NCBI GenBank assembly: GCA_963969495.1
Contig: OZ018317.1
Coordinates: 31,268,503-31,332,502, forward strand
DNA: 64,000 nt
Direction of reading: 5' to 3'
Source: Ceratothoa steindachneri
Taxonomy: Eukaryota; Arthropoda; Malacostraca; Isopoda; Cymothoidae
Positions 13,601-21,120 of this stretch are shown piece after piece (positions within the stretch are counted from its first letter, which is position 1; the number at the start of each line of letters is the position of its first letter). The notes below the pieces were generated by a model, which was given only the letters and a program-made list of their open reading frames with translations, did not search any database and had not been told where the DNA came from. A program made the position numbers and the translations under genes.

Positions 13601-16600
13601 GGAAGATTGGGGAGTGGTCGGACACGTGGCAAATGCCTTTTAACGTGAACAAATGCAAAGTGAAGCATATCGGCCACAGAAACCCCCAATCTCAGTATAT
13701 CCTTAAGGGCACTGCTATGGAATCCACCGATACTGTGAAGGACTTGGGTGTAACAATCACTAGTGACCTCAAGTTCTCGAAACAGTGCATTGAGGCGGAG
13801 AAAAAGGCCAAAAGGATGCTAGGCTATATTAAGCGCCAGTTTGGTTATCGGAACCAGGAGATTGTACTGTGCCTGTACAACTCACTTGTCCGACCGCACC
13901 TGGAGTATGCCGTACAATTTTGGAGTCCTTCATTGCGAAAGGACATCGCGAGATTGGAACGCGTCAAGCCAGGGCAACCAAGCTAATTCCCTCTATCCGA
14001 CCTAAAAGTTATGAGGATAGACTAAGGGAATTAGATCTGTTCTCGCTGGAAACCCGTAGACTGCGTGGTCAGCTCATCGAAGTTTTCAAAATACTTCGAG
14101 GGTTCGACAATGTTGACTACCGGGATATGTTCACACTGAGTGAGAACAGAACGCGCAATCACGGCTTCAAACTTGAACTGAAGCGTTACAACCGCAATCT
14201 GTGTTGATATTTTTTCACTTACAGTATCTGCGGTAAGTGGAACGCACTTCCAGTGGAAGTTGTCAACAGTGAATCTGTTGACCAGTTCAAGTCAAGACTA
14301 GACAAGGTCTTGAAAAGTGGCCGTTTAGGGACGCAAAACAATTTAGCAGCCATGTGCCCGCTCGATTGCTTTTCCAAAGGTACCCTCCTTCAATGGACCG
14401 TAAGGTCTAGGGTACCTTCTTTCCTTGCCGTTACTCCTTACTCTTCCCTCACTGATGGTGCAGCAAAAACCAATAAGAGCTTATCCTGCAGAAAGTGTCT
14501 CTTCACTACTACTGGTCCCATCTTTTCTTTTTTCTATCATTTTACATGTAAGTCCTGTGATCCCCTATGGTGTGGATGTTTGGGCACAATGTAGATGTAG
14601 CTCTGATTGATGCACCATATGTGCCCACTCCCTATCAGTCTCTTGCAGTGTTGGCTTTCAGAATTTACTTCCTGCAAAATTATAAGTTACAATTTGAATG
14701 CTGACTACAAAACAACCTTTGACTATCTCACCTTCAGCAATAACCCTCTGTATCACCCTTTCAACCACCTTCTCGCAGTGTGATCAGCGATTTCATCGCC
14801 CACCCCTCTTTTATGTCTTATTAAGCACAAGTCCACACATTATTTTGTCCCCTGCAAAGGCATTACATAATGATGAGGTGGCATGTACTGTAACATCTCA
14901 TCCAGTCAGGGTGCACCCCCATTAGCGCTTTCTCCTTCAAACACTTATGTACATACTCAAACCACCTTTTACACGCACATTTTCTCTTCACATCTCCGTC
15001 TTCATCCATTTCTTACATGTTCATACCAACTCAGAACACTGTCATAGCCTCATTCACACCAAAAACACGGCGTTTTTTTTACTAAATCTACCTTTCACAC
15101 AGTAAAAATCCCTAAGTGCTCCATTTGCTCTACTCGGCTCTCTCTTTCCTCCTCCTTACATCCCATAGTCTAATTTCCCTCTTATTACATAGGTAAGAGT
15201 ATAATCTCTTGCAGCTTCCTGTCACAAACCATACACCCTTTAGGATTCACTAATGCTCTAATCGCCCAATGACTCCAACCATTTAAAACCTTGTGTACAC
15301 ATTCGACTTCATATGATCTCGTATCATTTACAATGAATCATAGATACTTAAAACTTTGTACTTGTTCATTGGCGATAACACCACCCACTTGTAATTATAC
15401 GCCACCCTATTTTCCCTCTCAAATACACGCCCACATGGCTGTTTTTTTTTTGGGGGGGGGGGTATTATTAGCCTACCCTGTGGAGCAAGAAAAAATAGAG
15501 TTGTAGGGTAGTCCGTGATTTCCAAGTGGATATGACGCGACCACCCCGCCTAGATACGGTTCTAGAGCTCCACCCACCCTACTTGGATGTATGCCACATA
15601 ACGGTGAGTGGCAATTTAACTTCCACTTCCCGGTTGTTGTATGGGCTGCTAGCACAGGGAAGGGACTATAAAATTCCCACAGCATGCAACGGCCTTCCTC
15701 CACTCGAACCTGGTCCCTCAGGACAATCTCACAGGAGGCGCAGCCCCACTTAATAGTGGTAACGTTGATGGGGGACCTACAGCACACCCTGTAGAATCGA
15801 AGGTGTTCTCCCTTAATCTCGTAAGTGGTCCGAGAGAGCAGAGGTTATCTTCTCCTGGAGGATTATGCCACACCAATGATGTATTAGGGTGTAGATGTTG
15901 TTGTACTGAAGACATTTCTTTCTTAGTTCTCGGGGTGAATGGGTTTGTGTTGACCACATGCGTGTGATTGGGCGCATGTACGTCTTAACTTATATAATGT
16001 TTTGTGTGCATATATGGTGATAAATTTGTTTCTGAGTGTAGGTGGTTTATGTGCAGCTGGTAATTATCCTAAGGGCTTTTATGCTGTTTTGAGTTTGGGT
16101 GTGTTAGCTTTAGTAATATTGTGGGGGCCTGTTACTCCACTAAAGGCATGTTTTTTTGTTAGTTTTGTAGACTATTTTAGCATTTTTCCTTACCCAGGGG
16201 GAAAATTAAGTACTACACCCTTCCACCAGCTGCGACAGAAATGACTAAAACTAATGCAGTTTTCTTGAATAAAATGAGCAAAGAGTTCAGCTTGGATGAC
16301 TTAGAAACGGATGCAGCAGAGTTCCTGGATTCTTTGCCTACCATGGATGCTATGGATACAGTACAAGTTGATTCCTGGACTCCCCTTTCATCTATCTACC
16401 ACGAATCCCAATCAGACAAAGGGGTAGTTCCTATGGAAGATGATACGGAAGAGACCAACAAAGAGTCGTCTTCGAGCATCGTAAGCATCACTTCTTATTT
16501 GTATTCACTAGTTAGAACGTTGGTTCTGACTGGTCAATCGGTCGGTCCATTGAGGGACTTATCCCAAATGAGCTTTGCAGTAAAGATTTTGATACGTGTT

Positions 16601-19600
16601 GCCGCAAACTACATTATATGTGGTCCTGTAATTTGCTAACCATATGGTGTCCTTCCTCGCCCAACTTGATAAATTCAAGACTCTTAATCTCTCGTCTCGC
16701 CTTCCGGCATACTCTCCTCATATTCTACCTTTTTAGAGCTCTTGGTAGCCGAGTGGATACGGCGTTGGTCCGCTAATGTTGCGGTACCGGGTTCGATTCC
16801 GGCAATAGCGGACACAAACGTCAGCGCACGTAGAGGTCTGACTACCAAATGGGTAGAGGCGCTGTGCTCAGCCCTGTACTTGGGTGGGTAGACCTTACAC
16901 TTCTCATCACATACATTTACAACACACACCTATTTCCTCTACCATTTTCGCAGCACAACACACACACATTCTCTGTTCCAAGGAATCCCGCGATGGGTAT
17001 CTATATCCACATACCTCTGACGGGGAGCAGCTCCTTCTGCCCTGCAGCGACGAAGGTTCCGCCTGAACACTTTAGTCATAACAGTACTTCCTGATCCCTT
17101 CTTCCCAAAGAGGATCAGCCCCTTGTGCCATCAGGCTCACCAGCGATTGTCGTACTGACCTTTATGTCTTTCATTATCCGGTCAGGATCCGCCTGGATAA
17201 AGGTAAGTTGGCGAACTAGTACTACTATCCCCTTGCGAGTGGTGCCCTGTGTAGCCTGATACACTTTGGTATCCTGAGGAGTTGCACATCCTCACAGCCT
17301 GAGTGCAAATTAGGGGTCCCCTCATTGGGATGACTTGGCCTCTCTGATGGGGCCTGTAAAGTTGAGTACTTTTCCCTCACCCCCACTCAGCACTAGTTTG
17401 CCTTTTTAGTAGTAGTAGTATTATCATTATTCCTATTATTTAGTATTGTTTTTATATTTATTATTAGTATTTATGATATGCATTATAATTATTATGATGT
17501 ACTATAATTTTTATTATGATTAGTTTTAATATTAGTATAAGTTAGTATTACTTATTATCATTACGGCTCTCCACTCAACGTTTTCTCACTGCACTTTGCA
17601 CCAGGAGGAGTGTTTCCATCTTTACAGAGTTTGGTCCCATAGCTATGGTGCCTTGGTGGACTGCATGCCATCCTGAAATCATCTACCACCAGGCTATGAT
17701 AATAATGATTGATCACTCACCCTACTCTTTAGTGGAACTGCTTATTTCTACTACTCTTTATTACATACCCTCCTACCCCTATCCACAGAGGTTCTGGCTG
17801 CCTGATGCACTTTTGTCCGCTTATGACTCTTAGTCATGTGACAATGTATAGCGAGGGCCGAAAGCCCGCTGGGTAAGGCAAGTGTTCAGTACGGTTTATG
17901 CTGGACGTTTTTCTTAACCTCCCAAGTTATTGGGACGTTTAAGTATCTACTTTCCATGAGTTCTTTTCTTTCTCAACTATCATGATAAGCAAAACGAATA
18001 GTGGGACTGTGCATGGGGATCCGCCTCCAAGCACGGGCTCGCCCTCTTAGGAAAAATATACTTGGAATGGGATCTGTGATGCTTTGGGGGGAATATGACA
18101 TGGAGGCCCTCCTGGGATGCACATGGTCGATCAGGTGACCCAGTCCCAGAGGGCAGGATCTACCAGGGGTTCAAACCCGGGCTCGGTGACAAACACCGAA
18201 CCTGAGTTCGCCCCTCTGCGAGCTTCTCCTCAGACGGCTCGAGCCCCCGAGTACTCACTAGTAGAGAAGAGACCTCCCTTGGTTGCTCTTCCCTTTGACA
18301 GCCAAGACCTTATCTATCTCCCAGAAAGATCTTGGTGAGGCCGGTCTGTCCAAGCCTAGGGGGTCCTTCCGACGGTGGAGACAAGCGGATTCATTCCCCA
18401 CCCGATTCTCCCCAAAAAAGAAAGGCTTGGAAGAAGTCAAAGGGGCCTAAAGGTTCCTCTCCCTCCACGGTGGATCCGGGGACGGATGGGTCCGCTGTCG
18501 CTTCGGCAAGTTTGCCCCTTCTATTTAGGCCAGATTTGTGGACTATGACTTTTTGGAGGAGGCTGACCCTTTTTTCTTTTTCTTTTTTTTTACCCTGATG
18601 TTGGTTGTATGTTACCGAGCCTGAGAGTTGGGCCTCTTTCCAATGCTGGAGCATGCTTCCTTCCTGCCTTTCTTCTGTTTCTTAATTTTTGTTTTTGTTT
18701 TTTCTTGGTTTAGTTGGGCATGGGGAATTTTAAAGTAGCTGAGTACTAGCACGCGCCTTTAATTGCGGAGAGTTATTTATGCCCCTGAAGACAGTCGCCA
18801 GATGGGCGTGGTTGAAAACAATACGATCACCTTATCCAGGCATCACTTTTGCAACACACACACACACACACACAGACACAGCATTACTACCAATGCCTCA
18901 ACAAAACTAAATGCCCTCGGGTAACTCACAAACAAACCGAGCAACAGAAAGAAACCTAAATACTATACAAACAATTCATCCGCACCACCCTAACTTATGC
19001 ATCCCCGGCCCGGGTACCCAGGTTAGTTATCCAACACAGCTCTCCGCATCGCAACCGGCTGCCCAAAAAGCACCTCAATACCCCAGCTACACGCAGAAAC
19101 TTAAATAATACCCATCGGTAACCACCTAGAGATGCTGGGGATACAATTCTTCCTCACCCTCAGAGACCTTAGGACTATTCCCACCTCCCACTACTCCCAA
19201 CTACTGGGAGGACTGATCCCAACACCACCAGACAAGAACACACTTACACACCCACTTCACCCAAGTAGCACTGACGGCAGGAAACCACACCCTACTTCCA
19301 CGCGTCCCACCCCACATCCATCCCTGGAAATCACCCAGCCTCTCCTACAAGTAGTACACTACCCCTCACTCCACGAATACGAAAACAGACTAGACCCTGT
19401 CACCCTCTCCCCCTTGACTGTCCCCGCTGCTCCTGCCCTTCCCTCGAACACCTCAGAACTGACTATCATTCCATCTCACTCGGCGACCAATTGTTCAGAT
19501 ATGTGTAGTTTTGGGTGGTTACCTCACCTGAGCCTTGCCTTGCCAAGACCACCCATTTATAATGTGAGAGGAGTGTTGTTGTTTTTTTTCTATCGTTCAG

Positions 19601-20004
19601 TGGAATTGCTTTGAGCCCAGATTCCAGATGGTCTTCTGTGTATAGTTGTGCCTAATTTAGGGGTGTTAGGATTCCTTTGACTATCTCGGTGTTGTACTCT
19701 CAAATGTGTCCCATTTCTTTTTTTCTAGTTGCCAAAGAATGTTCGATTCGATTTGTCTCAAAACTCAACTCTAGAACCAACTCAAAATGTCAAAGTACTT
19801 CAGCGGGAGACCATTCCCCAGGACATAGATTGGTCTACGGCTAATCTTAACAAAATTCAAAAGAAGATGTCCAAAAAATTGAAGAGGGATAAGAGACGAC
19901 ATGAACGCAAGACCGAGGAATTAACAAACTCGTTTGAATCGTTCTCAGGATTAAAAGAAAATAAGGATTATGATTTCAACGAATATTTCTCCTCTGAAAA
20001 ATAA
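1365..20004 (+). CDS. GNL3: Nucleostemin-type nucleolar GTPase (GNL3/Ns1), 3' six exons, partial
   Basis: Six exons (1365-1618, 1740-1952, 5440-5620, 9251-9393, 16198-16480, 19729-20004) have AG/GT borders and join in frame into 449 residues plus stop. The GTPase motifs are in the circularly permuted order of the YlqF/GNL family: DARDP, G4 NKADL (1488-1502), G1 GLPNVGKSS (1864-1890), the G2-like PGITR, and G3 DCPG (5483-5494). The C-terminus ends in a basic coiled segment and an acidic DYDFNEYF tail, as in invertebrate Ns1 and vertebrate GNL3. Family knowledge: nucleolar GTPases supporting 60S ribosome biogenesis and proliferation. Known members are about 550-600 residues, so the missing N-terminus (basic domain) lies upstream. 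Invertebrates usually have a single gene co-orthologous to GNL3 and GNL3L, and the G1 region here is closer to GNL3L. Introns are 121, 3487, 3630, 6804 and 3248 bp. Confidence 0.9.
1740..1952 (+). CDS. GNL3: GNL3 exon with P-loop (G1)
   Basis: Acceptor TTTTTCCAG. The first base completes the lysine codon split across the 121-bp intron. It encodes the linker ([13 protein letters not shown]), the P-loop GLPNVGKSS and the G2-like ATPGITR. Donor AG|GTATGA, phase 2. Confidence 0.9.
2040..3240. other. Intronic sequence, mostly unassigned
   Basis: No coding region recognised. Bases 2110-2260 match 14790-14930 (shared AAGCACAA and a CTCA..CAGTCA.GGT.CACCC block), so they are two copies of a short dispersed repeat of unknown class. 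The rest is AT-rich. Confidence 0.4.
3240..3963 (-). mobile_element. piggyBac-like remnant, internally deleted
   Basis: The minus strand carries a broken reading frame: [16 protein letters not shown], then acidic residues and [13 protein letters not shown], followed directly by a segment resembling the piggyBac C-terminal helix ([19 protein letters not shown]). The DDD catalytic core is absent. The right end reads GTACCATCGGGACATAAAGGG next to TTAA (3964-3967), the target site and GGG terminus expected of piggyBac. The left terminus was not found. This is probably a deleted, non-autonomous copy. Confidence 0.5.
4010..5345 (+). mobile_element. LINE-A copy, internally deleted
   Basis: Starts with the family's 5' module (GAGGAGGTGCA ... 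CACTGGGTTGAGATGAACTC ... TCAGTGCTACTTTA, then an ATT/ATC-rich tract, about 4020-4265). It then passes straight into reverse transcriptase: one frame reads [20 protein letters not shown] (motif A, 4370-4430) and a later one [14 protein letters not shown] (motif B with Gly to Arg, about 4570). About 4850 reads [12 protein letters not shown], matching the start of RNase H (TDGS changed to MDSS). The tail (5230-5345) matches those at 8500-8670 and 18640-18815. Stops and frameshifts are frequent. The module-to-RT jump implies loss of ORF1 and the endonuclease. Confidence 0.6.
5440..5620 (+). CDS. GNL3: GNL3 exon with G3 motif
   Basis: Acceptor TTTGAACAG. The first base completes an Arg codon. The exon contains VHLIDCPG (G3) and [13 protein letters not shown]. 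Donor CGG|GTATGA, phase 0. A LINE-A copy ends about 100 bp upstream, close to the branch-site zone. Confidence 0.88.
5621..6230. other. Intronic stretch, nothing recognised
   Basis: Between the G3 exon and the next LINE-A copy I see no coding region, tRNA-like sequence or obvious repeat. Confidence 0.4.
6230..8670 (+). mobile_element. LINE-A copy interrupted by a solo LTR
   Basis: The 5' module is recognisable but diverged at 6232-6345 (GAGCAGCAAATC ... GAGTTGACTTGAACTC). The ORF1-side segment near 6715-6800 (GGTGGCTACGTCGGCACC) matches 22786-22805. The RNase H C-terminal half appears at about 7110-7150 ([12 protein letters not shown]). The polyprotein tail resumes after the LTR with [16 protein letters not shown] (about 8329-8376), and the 3' tail runs to about 8670. 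Removing the LTR and one CTGTG copy restores the reading frame across the site ([12 protein letters not shown]). Confidence 0.6.
7412..8309 (+). mobile_element. Solo LTR with 5-bp target duplication CTGTG
   Basis: 898 bp starting TGTGGGGG and ending CACGACA (TG...CA), flanked by CTGTG at 7407-7411 and 8310-8314. A TATATATA box lies at 7558-7565 and an AATAAA at 8092-8097, so it reads as a + strand LTR with U3-R-U5 order. It is more GC-rich than its surroundings. The internal retrotransposon is absent, as expected after LTR-LTR recombination. It splits the LINE-A reading frame. I cannot assign the superfamily; 5-bp duplications fit Gypsy or BEL. Confidence 0.75.
8670..9250. other. Intronic stretch, nothing recognised
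   Basis: AT-rich sequence upstream of the 9251 exon, with no coding region or repeat I can name. Confidence 0.4.
9251..9393 (+). CDS. GNL3: GNL3 exon, alpha-helical domain
   Basis: Acceptor TATTTTTCAG. Encodes [12 protein letters not shown] through [20 protein letters not shown] and DWNA, the conserved helix after the GTPase core. Donor GC|GTATGT, phase 2. Confidence 0.87.
9480..11911. mobile_element. DNA transposon-like element with long inverted arms
   Basis: The outer ends CTGACAAAT (9480-9488) and ATTTGTCAG (11903-11911) are inverted. The arms remain alignable inward for about 380-450 bp with shared blocks (AAACTTGGTGTATGGG against AAATTGGTGTTTGGG; GGTTAAACAA; AAAGTACATG). An inner pair at 9813-9856 and 11459-11504 is almost perfectly inverted. 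Coding remnants also match between the arms: the minus strand 10059-9820 and the + strand 11190-11430 encode the same C-terminal region (YPKLNEEV...SFDSKEVA against PKLNARDA...SFDPKEAA). The element is therefore two inverted copies of one transposon's 3' part, or a fold-back derivative. Confidence 0.6.
9820..10585 (-). pseudogene. Transposase-like remnant of an arthropod repeat family
   Basis: The minus strand 10585-10358 encodes [19 protein letters not shown] followed by DFGMNCEW. After a one-base frameshift it continues [18 protein letters not shown] recall an FSDG-x-x-x-QYKN ... DFG-x-x-x-EW ... SHGK-x-x-C-x-G-x-GG-x-x-KR pattern from unnamed, repeat-borne arthropod proteins. The Asp, His and Cys residues resemble a catalytic or zinc-binding set, but I cannot name the superfamily. 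The C-terminal part continues to about 9820 in another frame. Several stops show that it is dead. Confidence 0.5.
12480..14600 (+). mobile_element. CR1-like LINE, 5'-truncated and decayed
   Basis: An open stretch at 12500-13057 reads [11 protein letters not shown] ... [16 protein letters not shown] ... [16 protein letters not shown], the linker and finger of an APE-type LINE reverse transcriptase. A stop and frameshifts follow. [14 protein letters not shown] (motif B, from 13446) and FADDTKL (motif C, from 13539) are intact, then [20 protein letters not shown] and [20 protein letters not shown] (the CR1/L2-group C-terminus). The endonuclease is missing. It lies sense-strand in the 6.8-kb GNL3 intron and is much older than the CR1 at 52-56 kb. 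Confidence 0.75.
14600..16197. other. Intronic sequence with a dispersed repeat
   Basis: 14790-14930 is the second copy of the short repeat at 2110-2260. 15441-15462 is a T-run joined to a G-run. 15502-15958 has a TATAAAA (near 15668) and TG...CA-like edges but no target duplication. No coding region recognised. Confidence 0.4.
16198..16480 (+). CDS. GNL3: GNL3 exon, [10 protein letters not shown] segment and acidic region
   Basis: Acceptor TTACCCAG. The first G completes the Ala codon from the previous exon. [10 protein letters not shown] is the family's conserved tail of the GTPase module, followed by an acidic, Ser/Thr-rich stretch ([30 protein letters not shown]). Donor ATC|GTAAGC, phase 0. 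Confidence 0.87.
16735..16990 (+). repeat. tRNA-Ser-derived SINE
   Basis: 16741-16810 contains an A box (GGTAGCCGAGTGG) and a canonical B box (GGGTTCGATTCC, 16789-16800), spaced as in a long-variable-arm tRNA. The anticodon-loop region TCCGCTAATG resembles tRNA-Ser(GCU). The acceptor stem does not pair and no variable arm is evident, so it is not a working tRNA gene. A non-tRNA body follows to about 16990. The 3' edge is a guess. Confidence 0.6.
17160..18840 (+). mobile_element. LINE-A copy, ORF1 joined to 3' tail
   Basis: The 5' module at 17274-17560 (GAGGAGTTGCACATCCTC ... ATTATC tract) is followed by CAGAGGTTCTGGCTGCCTGA and CGAAAGCCCGCTGGGTAAGG, both shared with the copy at 21120-24035. 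An ORF1-like, Ser/Pro- and Lys-rich region (18000-18530; TVHGDPPPS, then [17 protein letters not shown]) leads directly into the 3' tail (18530-18840, GAAGACAGTCGCCAGATGGG). ORF2 is missing. Together with the 4010 and 6230 copies, this gives the element order: module, ORF1, RT, RNase H, tail. Confidence 0.5.
18852..18882. repeat. (CA)n microsatellite
   Basis: An uninterrupted CA run just after the LINE-A tail, ending in CAGACACAG. Confidence 0.8.
18882..19728. other. C-rich intronic stretch, nothing assigned
   Basis: Pyrimidine- and proline-codon-rich sequence with open frames but no recognisable domain. It resembles low-complexity retrotransposon ORF1 sequence, but I cannot support that further. 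Confidence 0.3.
19729..20004 (+). CDS. GNL3: GNL3 terminal exon
   Basis: Acceptor TTTTTTCTAG. Encodes LPKNVRFDL, the basic stretch [17 protein letters not shown] and a final [12 protein letters not shown], then TAA. An AATAAA hexamer overlaps the stop codon (20000-20005). A signal there would leave almost no 3' UTR, so the working poly(A) site is probably further on, and I could not place it. Confidence 0.85.
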   Translation: MPKNVRFDLSQNSTLEPTQNVKVLQRETIPQDIDWSTANLNKIQKKMSKKLKRDKRRHERKTEELTNSFESFSGLKENKDYDFNEYFSSEK

Positions 20005-21120
20005 AGATGTATGATCTCCATATCTATTCATTTTGACATTTACAACCGAAATTAATTTAGCGTTTACTTTGTATGTGATGGGAGGAAGAATATCCTCAGC
20101 GTGTTGAGCAATGTCTGGAGAAAGGCTGCTCAGCCTAAAGTATTGTTCCTGCGAATGCGATATGCTTTGGTTCTAATGGTTGAAGGTATCGTAGACGTTG
20201 CCGGCTTAGCCGAATTATTCCCTGCAAAAGGAATACCTTCTATAAACTGATACGCCTGCAACCTGGGTGAGTGCCCTGTTTTCTCTGCCTACATTCACCA
20301 CTTTCTCTATCAGTTCTCTCCTCAATTACTTCTGACCAACTGGACACTAGCCTTTTTCTAACACTATCCTCGGTTTCTAGAGGGGCCATACGTCCTTCCG
20401 GCCTGAGTGCAAATTTATGAAGTCACTGTCAATGGGTTGACCTGAACTTTGACACGGATGCGGCAAGTTATTGTGCTTCCTCGTTCCCTCTCACTTTCCT
20501 TATGTCGTGTCAGAAGATATGTTGGGAACATCTATAAACGAGGCCCTTTAATGCCTGCAGTTTGTAAGAGACCAGTCCTTGAATTACCGGTCCGTTGGGG
20601 CGCGAGTAATGGGAATATCGGTTTTGCCCCGATACCCACTTTCCTACATGTAATGGGCTGACCACCTCCCTGCAGCCGTTCTCCGGTGCATAAGGTTGAA
20701 GGTATCGCATTGGTTGTGGAGGCGGGGGGGCTTTCCTTCATGTCAGCTGCTAGGCCAACTAAAAGTTTGGTCCTGTCTCTTGCGTATGCTACAACAGATC
20801 TTGGTTTGACTGTCCTCTAGGATTAGTACGATATATTAAGGACATCCACCCTTCCCCTCTAGTTGCTCAGTTGGCAACTTCTCGATTTGAGGGGGGGGGA
20901 GACTGGTCTGCGTCGATGCCCAAGTGTGAACATCATTTACACAACCATGATGGATGCCTGAAAAATCTGAAATGTGTTAGATTTGAACAGCTGGGCGCGG
21001 GATATAGACATACATCTTATTTTATTGGTCACAAGATTAGATATTTTGGTGTTGGCAATTTTTTCTTAAAATTTCAGGCTATACGCCAAAAAGCAAGACC
21101 TTGCTCAATCTACCTGTTTA
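20005..21120. other. GNL3 downstream region with LINE-A module fragment
   Basis: The presumed GNL3 3' UTR begins here. 20398-20510 is a diverged LINE-A 5' module (GGCCTGAGTGCAAATTT, GTTGACCTGAACTTTGA). The remainder shows no coding region I can assign. Confidence 0.4.

Noticed and set aside
15502..15958. LTR-like block with TATAAAA and TG...CA-like edges
   Set aside because: No target duplication, no poly(A) signal and no second copy in the window.
16741..16812. Functional tRNA-Ser gene
   Set aside because: Acceptor stem does not pair, no variable arm, and a SINE body follows; treated as a tRNA-derived repeat.
20000..20005. AATAAA overlapping the GNL3 stop as the poly(A) signal
   Set aside because: It would give almost no 3' UTR; A-rich coding sequence creates it easily.
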